Assembly: GCF_000522505.1 (NCBI RefSeq)
Contig: NZ_AZMV01000007.1
Location: forward strand, 496,001-560,000
Origin: Bifidobacterium moukalabense DSM 27321
Lineage (GTDB): Bacteria; Actinomycetota; Actinomycetes; Actinomycetales; Bifidobacteriaceae
DNA length: 64,000 bases
Reading direction: 5' to 3'
In this document: positions 43,192-53,380 of the stretch, piece after piece
Layout: each line of letters opens with the position of its first letter
How positions within the stretch are numbered: position 1 is the first letter of the stretch
Notes under the pieces: model-generated
The model's input: only the letters and a program-made list of their open reading frames with translations
What the model was told of the DNA's origin: nothing
Database searches by the model: none
Position numbers and translations under genes: made by a program

Positions 43192-45924
43192 GTGGCAGAC
43201 GCAAAGAAGAAGGAAGAGCCGACCAAACCGACTCCGGAGGAGAAGCTCGCCGCGGCCCAGGCCGAGGTCGATGAGCTGGTGAAGAAGGGTCTGAAGGCTC
43301 TCGACGAATTCGAGAAACTCGATCAGAAGCAGGTTGACCGCATCGTGGCCAAGGCTTCCGTCGCCGCCCTGAACAAGCATCTGGTGCTCGCCAAGATGGC
43401 CGTCGAGGAGACCGGCCGTGGTCTGGTCGAAGACAAGGCCACCAAGAACATCTTCGCCTGCGAACATGTCACCAACTATCTGGCCGGTCAGCGCACCGTC
43501 GGCATCATTCGCGAAGACGACGTGATGGGCATCGACGAGATCGCCGAACCGGTCGGCGTCGTCGCCGGCGTGACCCCGGTCACCAATCCGACCTCCACCG
43601 CCATCTTCAAGTCCCTGATCGCGCTCAAGACCCGTTGCCCGATCGTCTTCGGCTTCCACCCGGGTGCGCAGAACAGCTCCGTGGCCGCCGCGAAGATCGT
43701 GCGCGACGCCGCCATCGAGGCCGGCGCCCCGGAGAACTGCATCCAGTGGATCGAGCATCCGTCCATCGAAGCCACCGGCGCCCTGATGAAGCATGACGGC
43801 GTCGCCACCATCCTCGCCACCGGTGGCCCGGGCATGGTCAAGGCCGCATATTCCTCCGGCAAGCCGGCCCTTGGCGTCGGCGCGGGCAATGCCCCGGCCT
43901 ATGTCGACAAGAACGTGGACGTGGTGCGCGCCACCAACGACCTGATTCTGTCCAAGCACTTCGACTACGGCATGATCTGCGCCACCGAGCAGGCCATCAT
44001 CGCCGACAAGGAGATCTACGCCCCGCTCGTCAAGGAGATGAAGCGTCGCAAGGCCTACTTCGTGAACGAGGAGGAGAAGGCCAAGCTCGAACAGTACATG
44101 TTCGGCTGCACCTCCTACTCCGGCCAGACCCCGAAGCTCAATTCCATCGTGCCGGGCAAGTCACCGCAATACATCGCCAAGGCCGCCGGCTTCGAGATCC
44201 CGGAAGACGTCACCATTCTTGCCGCCGAATGCAAGGAAGTCGGCGAGAACGAACCGCTCACCATGGAGAAGCTCGCTCCGGTGCATGCCGTGCTGAAGTC
44301 CGATAACAAGGAGCAGGGCTTCGAGATGTGCGAGGCCATGCTCAAGCATGGTGCCGGCCACACCGCGGTCATCCACACCAACGATCAGGCCTTGGTGCGC
44401 GAGTACGGCCAGCGTATGCACGCATGCCGCATCATCTGGAATTCTCCGGGCTCCCTTGGCGGCGTGGGCGACATCTACAACGCCATCGCACCGTCCCTGA
44501 CTCTGGGCTGCGGCTCCTACGGCGGCAACTCCGTGTCCGGCAACGTCCAGGCAGTCAATCTTCTCAACATCAAGCGCATCGCTCGGAGGAACAACAACAT
44601 GCAGTGGTTCAAGATTCCGGCCAAGACCTACTTCGAGCCGAACGCCATCAAGTACCTGCGCGACATGTACGGCATCGAAAAGGCCGTCATCGTGTGCGAC
44701 AAGGTCATGGAGCAGCTTGGCGTGGTCGACAAGATCATCGACCAGCTGCGTGCGCGTGCCAACCGCGTGACCTTCCGCATCATCGACTACGTCGAGCCGG
44801 AGCCGAGCGTCGAAACCGTCGAACGCGGCGCCGCCATGATGCGTGAGGAGTTCGAGCCGGACACCATCATCGCCGTTGGCGGTGGTTCTCCGATGGACGC
44901 CTCCAAGATCATGTGGCTGCTGTACGAGCACCCGGAGATCTCCTTCTCCGACGTGCGAGAGAAGTTCTTCGATATCCGCAAGCGCGCCTTCAAGATTCCG
45001 CCGCTGGGCAAGAAAGCCAAGCTCGTGTGCATCCCGACCTCGTCCGGCACCGGTTCCGAAGTCACGCCGTTCGCCGTGATCACGGACCACAAGACCGGCT
45101 ACAAGTACCCGATCACCGATTACGCGCTGACTCCGTCCGTCGCCATCGTCGATCCGGTGCTGGCCCGCACCCAGCCGCGCAAGCTGGCCTCCGATGCCGG
45201 TTTCGACGCCCTGACCCATTCCTTCGAGGCCTTCGTGTCCGTTTACGCCAACGACTTCACCGATGGCATGGCACTGCATGCGGCCAAGCTGGTCTGGGAG
45301 AACCTGGCCGAATCCGTCAACGGCGAGCCGGGCGAAGACAAGATCAAGGCCCAGGAGAAGATGCACAACGCCGCCACCATGGCGGGCATGGCCTTCGGCT
45401 CCGCCTTCCTCGGCATGTGCCACGGCATGGCCCACACCATCGGCGCCCTGTGCCACGTGGCCCACGGCCGCACCAACTCCATCCTCCTGCCGTATGTGAT
45501 CCGCTACAACGGTTCCATCCCGGAGGAGCCGACCAGCTGGCCGAAGTACAACAAGTACATCGCCCCGGAACGCTATCAGGAGATCGCCAAGAACCTCGGC
45601 ATCAACCCGGGCAAGACCCCGGCTGAGGGCGTAGAGAATCTGGCCAAGGCCGTCGAGGACTACCGCGACAACAAGCTCGGCATGAACAAGAGCTTCCAGG
45701 AGTGCGGTGTGGACGAGGACTACTTCTGGTCCGTACTCGATCAGATCGGCATGCGTGCCTACGAAGACCAGTGCGCTCCGGCGAATCCGCGCATCCCGCA
45801 GATCGAGGATATGAAGGACATCGCCATCGCCGCCTACTACGGCGTGAGCCAGGAGGAAGGCCACAAGCTACGCGTTCAGCGTCAGGGCGAGGCCGCCACG
45901 GAGGAAGCCTCCGAGCGCGTGTGA
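43192..45924 (+). CDS. adhE: Bifunctional acetaldehyde-CoA/alcohol dehydrogenase
   Basis: 910 residues. The N-terminal half is a CoA-acylating aldehyde dehydrogenase with catalytic Cys in YGMICATEQAI and GVGAGNAPAYVDK; the C-terminal half is an iron-dependent alcohol dehydrogenase with GGGSPMDASK, GFDALTHSFEAFVS and FGSAFLGMCHGMAHTIGALC (iron His residues). It reduces acetyl-CoA to ethanol and regenerates NAD+ in the bifid fermentation. GTG 43192 with GAGGAGG upstream is the likely start; ATG 43147 would add 15 residues without a ribosome site. Confidence 0.96.
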   Translation: MADAKKKEEPTKPTPEEKLAAAQAEVDELVKKGLKALDEFEKLDQKQVDRIVAKASVAALNKHLVLAKMAVEETGRGLVEDKATKNIFACEHVTNYLAGQRTVGIIREDDVMGIDEIAEPVGVVAGVTPVTNPTSTAIFKSLIALKTRCPIVFGFHPGAQNSSVAAAKIVRDAAIEAGAPENCIQWIEHPSIEATGALMKHDGVATILATGGPGMVKAAYSSGKPALGVGAGNAPAYVDKNVDVVRATNDLILSKHFDYGMICATEQAIIADKEIYAPLVKEMKRRKAYFVNEEEKAKLEQYMFGCTSYSGQTPKLNSIVPGKSPQYIAKAAGFEIPEDVTILAAECKEVGENEPLTMEKLAPVHAVLKSDNKEQGFEMCEAMLKHGAGHTAVIHTNDQALVREYGQRMHACRIIWNSPGSLGGVGDIYNAIAPSLTLGCGSYGGNSVSGNVQAVNLLNIKRIARRNNNMQWFKIPAKTYFEPNAIKYLRDMYGIEKAVIVCDKVMEQLGVVDKIIDQLRARANRVTFRIIDYVEPEPSVETVERGAAMMREEFEPDTIIAVGGGSPMDASKIMWLLYEHPEISFSDVREKFFDIRKRAFKIPPLGKKAKLVCIPTSSGTGSEVTPFAVITDHKTGYKYPITDYALTPSVAIVDPVLARTQPRKLASDAGFDALTHSFEAFVSVYANDFTDGMALHAAKLVWENLAESVNGEPGEDKIKAQEKMHNAATMAGMAFGSAFLGMCHGMAHTIGALCHVAHGRTNSILLPYVIRYNGSIPEEPTSWPKYNKYIAPERYQEIAKNLGINPGKTPAEGVENLAKAVEDYRDNKLGMNKSFQECGVDEDYFWSVLDQIGMRAYEDQCAPANPRIPQIEDMKDIAIAAYYGVSQEEGHKLRVQRQGEAATEEASERV

Positions 45925-46017
45925 GACCCGCGTGATGAACGCCCCTCATATATACGGACTCCTGCTGGATGAAGCGTCCATGCACTGTGAAGTGTCCATA
46001 TATTAAGGAGCAAATCC

Positions 46018-46056
46018 GCAAGGAGCCCGGTCGGGAGCGATCCCGCTGGGCTCCTT
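46018..46056 (+). terminator. Probable terminator after adhE
   Basis: CAAGGAGCCC (46018-46027) pairs with GGGCTCCTTG (46047-46056), with a smaller stem CGGGAGCGATCCCG inside the loop. The T-tract is poor and the stem is 93 bp past the adhE stop. Confidence 0.6.
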
Positions 46057-46187
46057 GCCGTTATGGCCGTTCTTCCACGCATATGCCGACCCCACAGGCA
46101 CATGCTCGCCTTCGGCGAGAGTGATGCGGCGTGGCCTTGAGCGTAATGGGGCTGGATTTCGACCTTGGTTTTTCGTAGCGTGGAGGA

Positions 46188-46994
46188 ATGACCACTATTT
46201 CGAATCGACGATCTGCACCATCACGAAGGCGTGGAGGATTGCGCCTATGGCTACCCGGGCAACCGGGCGCACTTATGATGGTGCTTTCCCCGGCCGTCTC
46301 CGGAATCGTGGTCGCGTGGGCATTCAGGGGATTCACGTGGACGCCCTGGTGGCTGCTGGTCTGCTGGCTGCTGTGCTACTGCGTGCAGTTTTCCGCCGCG
46401 CGTTGGTTCAAATCGCATTGCGCCAGCCGTTGGAGGCTGCAGCCGCTGGTGTATTGCATTGCGCTTTGCGTGGTCGGTCTGCCGTTCGTGGCGCTGCATC
46501 CGGGGATACTCGCTTGGGCGCCGCTGTTCGCGCTGCTTGCCGCGATTTCGTTCCGTGCCTCATGGGTGCGTAAGGAACGTTCGCTGTGGTCGAACGCCGC
46601 GGCGGTGTCAGCCTCTTGCCTGATGCCGACGCTGACGTTCTGCTACGGCGTCGATACGCCGTCCATCCCGTATCCCAGCCTGCCCGGGCTGACGTTGTTC
46701 CTTACGTTTTTCATGGTGCAGTTCGGCTCGGTACTGTTTGTCAAGACGATGATCCGCGAGCGGGGAAGATGGCCGTACATCGCGGCCTCCTGGATCTGGC
46801 ACGCCGTCATGTTGGCATGGTGGGCCTTTGTCGGTAACGGATATCTGATCGCATTGGCGGTGATGCTGTTCGTGCGGGCCGTCGCGTTGCCGATGATCGC
46901 GCGCCGGCATACGGTCAGGCCGCTGGCCGTCGGCATCACCGAATTCGTGACCAGCACGGCCGCCCTGATACTCATCATCCTCTTCCTGCTGTGA
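46188..46994 (+). CDS. YwiC-like integral membrane protein
   Basis: 268 residues, about seven to eight hydrophobic segments after a basic Ser/Arg-rich start. The first membrane block begins WLPGQPGALMMVLSPAVSGI, resembling the WVPxQHGAWAM start of the YwiC-like family; later LAAISFRASWVRKERSLWSN and FFMVQFGSVLFVKTMIRERG fit the family pattern. The function is unknown. ATG 46188 follows GTGGAGG closely. It stands alone between adhE and the S10 operon. Confidence 0.75.
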   Translation: MTTISNRRSAPSRRRGGLRLWLPGQPGALMMVLSPAVSGIVVAWAFRGFTWTPWWLLVCWLLCYCVQFSAARWFKSHCASRWRLQPLVYCIALCVVGLPFVALHPGILAWAPLFALLAAISFRASWVRKERSLWSNAAAVSASCLMPTLTFCYGVDTPSIPYPSLPGLTLFLTFFMVQFGSVLFVKTMIRERGRWPYIAASWIWHAVMLAWWAFVGNGYLIALAVMLFVRAVALPMIARRHTVRPLAVGITEFVTSTAALILIILFLL

Positions 46995-47353
46995 CGATAT
47001 TCGGCTGACATGTCCGCAGAGCCGTGTGGCGGGCGGCACGATGGGATCGTCCGTAGGTGACGACGAGGTGCGGCGGTTCCAAGGGAATGTGGCGGCATCC
47101 GGGCGACACGCCCGAATTCCTTAAGGCCACCCCTGATGCTTAAATAAAGAAGTTGCCTGATTTTAGGGCTCGCAAATTGGAATTAAAAAAGCGAGCGCGG
47201 CACAGATGTTCACATGTGTGAACGACTGCATGGCTGCGCACTGATGTGGCATGACCACAGGGCTGTATGGCTCTGGGGCCTTCTGCGCCGGTGCCCTTTG
47301 AGAAGCAGGCTGGTAAACAGTAACTAACGAATCGCTAGAAAGGGCGGAAGGCA
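46995..47353 (+). other. Intergenic leader region of the S10 operon
   Basis: 359 bp with no credible gene. It includes a perfect 7-2-7 palindrome GTTCACATGTGTGAAC (47208-47223) and several small stems between 47224 and 47310, suggesting a structured 5' leader for rpsJ. No clear promoter could be fixed; TTGCCT near 47154 is a candidate -35. Confidence 0.45.
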
Positions 47354-47662
47354 ATGGCGGGACAGAAAATCCGCATCAGGCTTAAGTCCTATGACCATGA
47401 GGTCATCGACCAATCGGCGAAGAAAATCGTCGAAACGGTGACGAACGCGGGCGCGACTGTGGTTGGCCCGGTTCCGCTCCCGACCGAGAAGAACGTGTTC
47501 GTCGTTATCCGTTCTCCTCACAAGTACAAGGATTCTCGCGAGCACTTCGAGATGCGCACTCATAAGCGTCTCATCGACATTGTGGACCCGACCCCGAAGG
47601 CCGTGGACTCCCTTATGCACATTGATCTGCCCGCAGATGTGAACATCGAGATCAAGCTGTAA
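47354..47662 (+). CDS. rpsJ: 30S ribosomal protein S10
   Basis: 102 residues; first gene of the S10 operon. [20 protein letters not shown] and [20 protein letters not shown] are diagnostic. S10 is also the NusE antitermination factor. GGCGGAAGG precedes ATG 47354. The following gene starts 18 bp later. Confidence 0.98.
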   Translation: MAGQKIRIRLKSYDHEVIDQSAKKIVETVTNAGATVVGPVPLPTEKNVFVVIRSPHKYKDSREHFEMRTHKRLIDIVDPTPKAVDSLMHIDLPADVNIEIKL

Positions 47663-47679
47663 GGGAGGAGGGAACCATT

Positions 47680-48321
47680 ATGTCTAATCGCACTGCACTG
47701 CTGGGTAAGAAGCTCGGCATGTCTCAGGTCTGGGACGAGAACGGTTTCTTCGTTCCCGTGACCCTCGTTGACGTGTCCACCAACGTGGTGACCGCCGTCA
47801 AGTCCGAGGAATCCGATGGCTACAAGGCTGTCCAGCTTGGCTATGGCCAGGTTGACCCGACCAAGGTGACCAAGCCGCTCGCCGGACACTTCGCCAAGGC
47901 CGGCGTCACCCCGCGTCGTCACCTCGCTGAGGTCCGCACCGACAACGCCGAAGAGTTCGAGCTGGGTCAGGAGCTGACCGCCGAGCTGTTCCCGGAAGGC
48001 ACCCTGGTCGACGTGACCGGTACCACCAAGGGCAAGGGCTTTGCCGGCACCATCAAGCGTTGGGGCTTCAAGTCCTACCGCCGTACTCACGGCTCTCACA
48101 AGAACGAGCGTCGTCCTGGTTCGGTCGGCGCATGCGCTACCCCGAGCCGTATCCTCAAGGGCAAGCGTATGGCCGGTCGCATGGGTCATGTGACCAACAC
48201 CGCGCTGAACCTCACCATCGTTTCGTCGGATGTTGAGAACGGCGTTCTCGCCATCAAGGGCGCCATTCCGGGCCCGAAGGGTGGCATCGTTCTCGTCCGT
48301 TCGGCAGTGAAGGGAGCCTGA
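47680..48321 (+). CDS. rplC: 50S ribosomal protein L3
   Basis: 213 residues. The start RTALLGKKLGMSQVWDENGF, the 23S-contacting VTGTTKGKGFAGTIKRWGFK and the loop RMAGRMGHV are typical. It is one of two proteins that nucleate 50S assembly. GGGAGGAGGGAA lies before the ATG. Confidence 0.98.
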   Translation: MSNRTALLGKKLGMSQVWDENGFFVPVTLVDVSTNVVTAVKSEESDGYKAVQLGYGQVDPTKVTKPLAGHFAKAGVTPRRHLAEVRTDNAEEFELGQELTAELFPEGTLVDVTGTTKGKGFAGTIKRWGFKSYRRTHGSHKNERRPGSVGACATPSRILKGKRMAGRMGHVTNTALNLTIVSSDVENGVLAIKGAIPGPKGGIVLVRSAVKGA

Positions 48322-48327
48322 TACATC

Positions 48328-48993
48328 ATGGCAAACGTTACTCTGAACGTTACCGATAAGCAGGGCAAGGCCGCCGGCACCGTTGAGGCACCGGCCGAGA
48401 TCTTCGGCTTCTCCGCCGAAGAGGTCCAGTCCCGCATCCCGCTGATCCACCAGGTTGTCGTGGCTCAGCTCGCCGCCGCCCGTCAGGGCACCCACGCCAC
48501 CAAGACCCGTGGCATGGTCTCCGGCGGTGGCCGCAAGCCGTGGAAGCAGAAGGGCACCGGTCGTGCTCGTCAGGGCTCCATCCGTGCACCGCAGTGGTAC
48601 CACGGCGGCACCGTGTTCGGTCCGCAGCCGCGCGACTACTCCCAGCGCACCCCGAAGAAGATGAAGGCCGCTGCTCTCAAGTACGTGCTTTCCGATCGCG
48701 CCAACGCAGGTCGTGTGGCGGTTGTGGACTTCGGCGTCGCCGAAGCCCCGTCCACCAAGGCCGCCATTGCCGCTCTTACCCCGGTGACCGAGAACAAGTT
48801 CACCACCGTGGTGCTCTCTCGCGAGAATGTGAACGAATGGCTTTCCGTTCGTAACATCCCGACCGTTCACCCGATCTTCGCCGATCAGCTCAATACGTAC
48901 GATGTGGTCACCGCTCAGTACGTTGTCTTCAGCAAGGAAGGCTTCGACGCCTTCATTGCCGCGAAGACCGAGCCGGCTGCAAAGGAGGCCTGA
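48328..48993 (+). CDS. rplD: 50S ribosomal protein L4
   Basis: 221 residues. The tunnel loop [20 protein letters not shown] and [20 protein letters not shown] are unmistakable. L4 lines the exit tunnel. The gap to rplC is 6 bp. Confidence 0.98.
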   Translation: MANVTLNVTDKQGKAAGTVEAPAEIFGFSAEEVQSRIPLIHQVVVAQLAAARQGTHATKTRGMVSGGGRKPWKQKGTGRARQGSIRAPQWYHGGTVFGPQPRDYSQRTPKKMKAAALKYVLSDRANAGRVAVVDFGVAEAPSTKAAIAALTPVTENKFTTVVLSRENVNEWLSVRNIPTVHPIFADQLNTYDVVTAQYVVFSKEGFDAFIAAKTEPAAKEA

Positions 48994-48998
48994 TTTTC

Positions 48999-49295
48999 AT
49001 GGTCGCTATTCACAAGCCCGCACACGACATCATCCTCAAGCCTGTCGTCTCCGAGAAGAGCTACGCCCTGTCCGATCGTGGCCAGTACACCTTCGTGGTG
49101 GCCCCGAACGCGAACAAGGTGCAGATCAAGCAGGCAATCGAAGAGATCTTCAATGTCAAGGTGACGAACGTCAACACCCTCAACCGCGCCGGCAAGCGTC
49201 AGCGCACCCGCAACGGTTTCGGCCAGCGCGTCAATCAGAAGCGCGCCATCGTGACCGTCGCCGAGGGCCAGACCATCGACATCTTCGGTAACTGA
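48999..49295 (+). CDS. rplW: 50S ribosomal protein L23
   Basis: 98 residues, GTG or ATG region at 48999. [40 protein letters not shown] and [13 protein letters not shown] identify it. It docks SRP and trigger factor at the tunnel exit. GGAGG lies upstream. Confidence 0.97.
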   Translation: MVAIHKPAHDIILKPVVSEKSYALSDRGQYTFVVAPNANKVQIKQAIEEIFNVKVTNVNTLNRAGKRQRTRNGFGQRVNQKRAIVTVAEGQTIDIFGN

Positions 49296-49331
49296 AGGCT
49301 AGCCGAGAAAAGTTAAAGGAAGAACTAGATT

Positions 49332-50162
49332 ATGGCTATCCGCGTTTATAAGCCGACGACTGCAGGCCGCCGTAACGCGTCCGTCTCGGATTTCTCCGAG
49401 ATCACGCGTTCCACGCCTGAGAAGTCGCTGGTTCGCAAACTCAGCAAGACTGGCGGCCGCAACTCTTACGGCCGTATGACCTCCCGCCATCGCGGCGGCG
49501 GCCATAAGCGCCAGTATCGTCTCATCGACTTCAAGCGTTGGGACAAGGACGGCGTACCGGCAAAGGTCGCTCACATCGAGTACGACCCGAACCGTTCCGC
49601 CCGCATCGCGCTGCTGCACTATGCAGATGGTGAGAAGCGCTACATCATCGCTCCGGAAGGTGTCAAGCAGGGCGACATCATCGAAACCGGCGCCCAGGCC
49701 GACATCAAGCCGGGCAACAACCTGCCGCTGCGCAACATCCCGACCGGTACCGTGGTGCACGCCATCGAGCTCCGCCCGCTGGGCGGCGCCAAGATCGCCC
49801 GCTCCGCAGGTGCCGCCGTGCAGCTCGTCGCCAAGGACGGTGCTTACGCCCAGCTGCGTATGCCGTCCGGCGAAATCCGCAACGTGGACGCTCGTTGCCG
49901 CGCCACCGTTGGTGAGGTCGGCAACTCCGACCACGCCAACATCCAGCTCGGCAAGGCCGGTCGTGCACGTTGGCTGGGCAGGCGCCCAATCACCCGTGGT
50001 GAGTCCATGAACCCTGTCGATCACCCGCACGGCGGTCGTACCCGCGGTGGTAAGCCGCCGGTCTCCCCGTGGGGTAAGGGCGAGGTTCGTACCCGCCGTC
50101 CGAAGAAGGCTTCGAACAAGATGATTGTTCGTCGTCGCCCGAATGGTAAGAACCGTAAGTAA
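49332..50162 (+). CDS. rplB: 50S ribosomal protein L2
   Basis: 276 residues, normal length. [37 protein letters not shown] and the C-terminal [20 protein letters not shown] with the His needed for peptidyl transfer are present. It is a core peptidyl-transferase-region protein. AAAGGAAGAA precedes the ATG. Confidence 0.98.
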   Translation: MAIRVYKPTTAGRRNASVSDFSEITRSTPEKSLVRKLSKTGGRNSYGRMTSRHRGGGHKRQYRLIDFKRWDKDGVPAKVAHIEYDPNRSARIALLHYADGEKRYIIAPEGVKQGDIIETGAQADIKPGNNLPLRNIPTGTVVHAIELRPLGGAKIARSAGAAVQLVAKDGAYAQLRMPSGEIRNVDARCRATVGEVGNSDHANIQLGKAGRARWLGRRPITRGESMNPVDHPHGGRTRGGKPPVSPWGKGEVRTRRPKKASNKMIVRRRPNGKNRK

Positions 50163-50177
50163 GGGAGTGTCGAGTAG

Positions 50178-50456
50178 ATGACTCGTAGCATCAAGAAGGG
50201 CCCCTTCGTCGACGCCCACCTGCAGAAGAAAGTCGACGAGCAGAACGAGAAGGGTACGCACAACGTCATCAAGACGTGGTCCCGTCGTTCGATGATCACC
50301 CCTGATTTCATCGGACACACCTTCGCCGTTCACGATGGTCGCAAGCATGTTCCGGTGTTCGTCACCGAATCCATGGTTGGCCACAAGCTCGGTGAGTTCG
50401 CCCCGACCAAGACCTTCAAGGGTCATGTGAAGGACGACAAGAAGGCACGCCGCTAA
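50178..50456 (+). CDS. rpsS: 30S ribosomal protein S19
   Basis: 92 residues. [40 protein letters not shown] and [15 protein letters not shown] are diagnostic. S19 lies in the 30S head near the A site. 15-bp gap after rplB. Confidence 0.98.
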   Translation: MTRSIKKGPFVDAHLQKKVDEQNEKGTHNVIKTWSRRSMITPDFIGHTFAVHDGRKHVPVFVTESMVGHKLGEFAPTKTFKGHVKDDKKARR

Positions 50457-50472
50457 AGGAGAGTAAAGACAC

Positions 50473-50832
50473 ATGGAAGCTAAAGCAATCGCTCGTCACG
50501 TCCGCGTGACGCCGCGCAAGGCTCGCCGTATGGTCAACCTCATCCGAGGCAAGAAGGCGACCGAAGCCATCACCATTCTGAAGTTCGCTCCGCAGGACGC
50601 ATCTCTTCCGGTGCGCAAGGTCCTGGAGAGCGCCATCGCGAACGCTCGTGTGAAGGCCGATAAGGCCGGCGAGCCGTTCCGTGAGAACGACCTGGTCGTG
50701 AAGGAGACCTATGTGGACGAAGGCGTGACGCTCAAGCGTTTCCGCGCTCGTGCACAGGGCCGTGCCGCTCGTATCAACAAGCGCACCAGCCACATCACGG
50801 TCGTCGTCGCTAGCAAGGAAGGAAACCGCTAA
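50473..50832 (+). CDS. rplV: 50S ribosomal protein L22
   Basis: 119 residues. [20 protein letters not shown], the [19 protein letters not shown] tunnel hairpin and ITVVVASKE are typical. The hairpin is the known site of macrolide-resistance changes; it reads normally here. AAAGGAGAG precedes the ATG. Confidence 0.98.
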   Translation: MEAKAIARHVRVTPRKARRMVNLIRGKKATEAITILKFAPQDASLPVRKVLESAIANARVKADKAGEPFRENDLVVKETYVDEGVTLKRFRARAQGRAARINKRTSHITVVVASKEGNR

Positions 50833-50834
50833 AG

Positions 50835-51638
50835 ATGGGTCAGAAGATCAATCCATTTGGCTACCGCCTGGGCATCACTGAGAACCATCGTTCCAAGTGG
50901 TTCTCCGATTCCAACAAGCCTGGCGAACGCTACCGCGACTTCGTTCTCGAAGATGACGCCATCCGCAAGGCCATGAGCAAGGATCTCGAGCGTGCGGGTG
51001 TGTCCCGCATCGTCATCGAGCGTACCCGCGACCGCGTGCGTGTGGATATCCACACCGCTCGTCCGGGCATCGTCATCGGCCGCCGTGGCGCCGAAGCCGA
51101 GCGCGTTCGCGCCAAGCTCGAGAAGCTCACCGGCAAGCAGGTCCAGCTCAACATCTTCGAAGTGAAGAACGCCGCCCTGGACGCCCAGCTTGTCGCCCAG
51201 GGCATCGCTGAGCAGCTGACCAACCGCGTGACCTTCCGTCGCGCGATGCGTAAGGCCCAGCAGGATGCCATGCGCGCAGGCGCCAAGGGTATCCGCATCA
51301 AGCTCTCCGGTCGTCTTGGTGGCGCCGAAATGAGCCGTTCCGAGTTCTATCGCGAGGGTCGCGTTCCGCTGCAGACCCTGCGCGCCCTGATTGATTACGG
51401 CTTCTTCGAGGCCAAGACCACCTACGGCCGCATCGGCGTGAAGGTGTGGATCTACAAGGGCGATATGACCGAGCGTGAGTTCGAAGAGCAGCAGGCACAG
51501 CAGGGCAACAATCGCCCGGGCCGCCGCGGCGATCGTCGTCCGCGTCGTGGCCAGCGCAACGCTGCCCCGCAGCAGAACACCGCAGCCGAGGCTCCGGCCG
51601 CCGCTGAGGCTCCTGCCGCAACGGAAACGAAGGAGTGA
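50835..51638 (+). CDS. rpsC: 30S ribosomal protein S3
   Basis: 267 residues. [20 protein letters not shown], the KH domain [20 protein letters not shown] and [20 protein letters not shown] are standard. A C-terminal extension of about 45 residues is Arg-rich ([16 protein letters not shown]) then Ala/Pro/Glu-rich. Only 2 bp separate it from rplV. Confidence 0.98.
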   Translation: MGQKINPFGYRLGITENHRSKWFSDSNKPGERYRDFVLEDDAIRKAMSKDLERAGVSRIVIERTRDRVRVDIHTARPGIVIGRRGAEAERVRAKLEKLTGKQVQLNIFEVKNAALDAQLVAQGIAEQLTNRVTFRRAMRKAQQDAMRAGAKGIRIKLSGRLGGAEMSRSEFYREGRVPLQTLRALIDYGFFEAKTTYGRIGVKVWIYKGDMTEREFEEQQAQQGNNRPGRRGDRRPRRGQRNAAPQQNTAAEAPAAAEAPAATETKE

Positions 51639-51646
51639 GCTGAGAA

Positions 51647-52066
51647 ATGCTTATCCCAAAGAGAACCAAGTATCGTAAGCAGCACCGTCCGGTCCGTCGT
51701 GGCATGTCCAAGGGCGGCAACGAAATCGCTTTCGGCGATTTCGGTATCCAGGCTCTGGCTCCGGCTTATGTGACCAACCGCCAGATCGAGGCCGCTCGTA
51801 TCGCCATGACCCGCTACATCAAGCGTGGTGGCCGCGTGTGGATCACGATCTTCCCGGATCGTCCGCTGACCAAGAAGCCGCTGGGCACCCGAATGGGTTC
51901 CGGTAAGGGTACTCCGGAATTCTGGATCGCCAACGTCCACCCGGGTCGCGTTATGTTCGAGATCGGTGGCGTGTCCGAGGAAGTCGCTCGCGAGGCCCTG
52001 CGCCGCGCCATCGACAAGCTCCCCATGAAGTGCCGTGTTATTGCTCGTGAAGGCGGTGACATCTGA
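51647..52066 (+). CDS. rplP: 50S ribosomal protein L16
   Basis: 139 residues. [40 protein letters not shown] and [20 protein letters not shown] are diagnostic. It binds near the tRNA elbow in the A/P sites. Its stop overlaps the next start by one base (TGATG). Confidence 0.98.
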   Translation: MLIPKRTKYRKQHRPVRRGMSKGGNEIAFGDFGIQALAPAYVTNRQIEAARIAMTRYIKRGGRVWITIFPDRPLTKKPLGTRMGSGKGTPEFWIANVHPGRVMFEIGGVSEEVAREALRRAIDKLPMKCRVIAREGGDI

Positions 52067-52323
52067 TGGCAGTCGGAACTGCAGACTACACCATGAAGAA
52101 TCTGAACGAGAAGACCAACGAGGAGATCGAGGGCTTCCTCAAGAAGTCCAAGGAAGAGCTGTTCAACCTGCGCTTCCAGTCCGCCACTGGTCAGCTCGAA
52201 AACACCGCCCGCCTCAAGGCGGTCAAGCACGACATCGCCAGGATGTACACCATCCTGCGTGAGCGTGAGCTCGGCATCAGCCAGGCCCCCGAGGCGACCG
52301 AAACGAAAGCTGAGGAGAAGTAA
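52066..52323 (+). CDS. rpmC: 50S ribosomal protein L29
   Basis: 85 residues, somewhat longer than the usual 65-70. The core [20 protein letters not shown] and [20 protein letters not shown] is preceded by nine extra residues and followed by an acidic tail ([11 protein letters not shown]). Translationally coupled on both sides (TGATG, TAATG). ATG 52093 is an alternative internal start. Confidence 0.95.
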   Translation: MAVGTADYTMKNLNEKTNEEIEGFLKKSKEELFNLRFQSATGQLENTARLKAVKHDIARMYTILRERELGISQAPEATETKAEEK

Positions 52324-52583
52324 TGGCTGAAGAGCGTAACTTCCGCAAGGTTCGTCGCGGTTACGTCGTGTCCGATAAGATGGACAAGACGATTTCCGTC
52401 GAGCTCGAGCAGCGTTCGACCCACCCGCTGTACGGCAAGGTCGTTCGTTCTACTCGTACGGTCAAGGTCCATGATGAACACAACGACGCGCATATTGGCG
52501 ACCTCGTGAGTATTATGGAGACTCGGCCCCTGAGCAAGACCAAGCGTTGGCGTCTCGAGAGCATTATCGAGCGCGCTAAGTAA
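52323..52583 (+). CDS. rpsQ: 30S ribosomal protein S17
   Basis: 86 residues. [40 protein letters not shown] and [16 protein letters not shown] identify S17. Overlaps the rpmC stop by one base. A GC-rich hairpin follows before rplN. Confidence 0.98.
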   Translation: MAEERNFRKVRRGYVVSDKMDKTISVELEQRSTHPLYGKVVRSTRTVKVHDEHNDAHIGDLVSIMETRPLSKTKRWRLESIIERAK

Positions 52584-52608
52584 ATAAGTTCGGCAAGGCT
52601 CCGTGAGT

Positions 52609-52641
52609 CACCCCGCCTGCTTCAAGCAGGCAGGCGGGGTG
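52609..52641 (+). other. GC-rich hairpin between rpsQ and rplN (S10/spc boundary)
   Basis: CACCCCGCCTGC (52609-52620) pairs with GCAGGCGGGGTG (52630-52641) around a 9-nt loop; an alternative GCCTGCTTCAAGCAGGC stem lies inside. No T-tract follows. It marks the S10-spc operon junction and may attenuate or stabilise the mRNA. Confidence 0.65.
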
Positions 52642-52674
52642 CTCGGGGAGAACCAGCTCGGCTAAGGAGAATCA

Positions 52675-53043
52675 ATGATTCAGCAGGAAACGCGGCTTCA
52701 TGTCGCCGACAACACGGGTGCGAAGGAAATCCTCGCCATCCGAGTGCTCGGCGGATCGAAGCGACGCTATGCCGGCATCGGCGACGTGATCGTCGCCTCC
52801 GTCAAGGACGCCATTCCTGGCGGGTCGGTCAAGAAGGGCGACGTCGTCAAGGCTGTCGTCGTCCGTACTGTCAAGGAGCACCGTCGTGTGGACGGCTCCT
52901 ACATCAAGTTCGACGAGAACGCCGCCGTCATTCTCGGCTCCGGCCGCGAACCGAAGGGCACTCGTATCTTCGGACCGGTCGGTCGTGAACTGCGCGACAA
53001 GCGCTTCATGAAGATCGTGTCCCTCGCCCCGGAGGTGATCTGA
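52675..53043 (+). CDS. rplN: 50S ribosomal protein L14
   Basis: 122 residues. [40 protein letters not shown] and [20 protein letters not shown] are diagnostic. It is first gene of the spc group, with TAAGGAG before the ATG. Confidence 0.98.
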   Translation: MIQQETRLHVADNTGAKEILAIRVLGGSKRRYAGIGDVIVASVKDAIPGGSVKKGDVVKAVVVRTVKEHRRVDGSYIKFDENAAVILGSGREPKGTRIFGPVGRELRDKRFMKIVSLAPEVI

Positions 53044-53044
53044 C

Positions 53045-53380
53045 ATGGTAGCCAAGATCAAGAGCGGCGACCTGGTCAAGGTCATCCGCGGTAAGGACCG
53101 CGGCAAGGAAGGCACCGTCAAGCAGGTGCTGAAGAACGACCGTCTGATCGTCGAAGGCGTGCAGATCGTCAAGAAGCACGTGCGTGCCACGCAGCAGGGC
53201 CAGCAGGCCGGCATCGTGGCTGTCGAGGCTCCGATTCATCGCTCCAACGTGATGGTCATCGATCCGGAGACCAAGCAGCCGACCCGCGTGGGCGTCATCG
53301 TGAAGGAAGAGGCTCGTGACGGCAAGGTGAAGACCGTGCGCGTGCGTGTCGCCAAGAAGTCCGGAAAGGAGCTGGCATGA
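53045..53380 (+). CDS. rplX: 50S ribosomal protein L24
   Basis: 111 residues. A KOW motif ([20 protein letters not shown]) and [20 protein letters not shown] are present. An early 50S assembly initiator. Overlaps rplE by four bases (ATGA). Confidence 0.97.
   Translation: MVAKIKSGDLVKVIRGKDRGKEGTVKQVLKNDRLIVEGVQIVKKHVRATQQGQQAGIVAVEAPIHRSNVMVIDPETKQPTRVGVIVKEEARDGKVKTVRVRVAKKSGKELA

Noticed and set aside
44161..45864. 567-residue antisense frame opposite adhE
   Set aside because: Valine/histidine-rich reverse-strand artefact; adhE motifs are complete on the plus strand.
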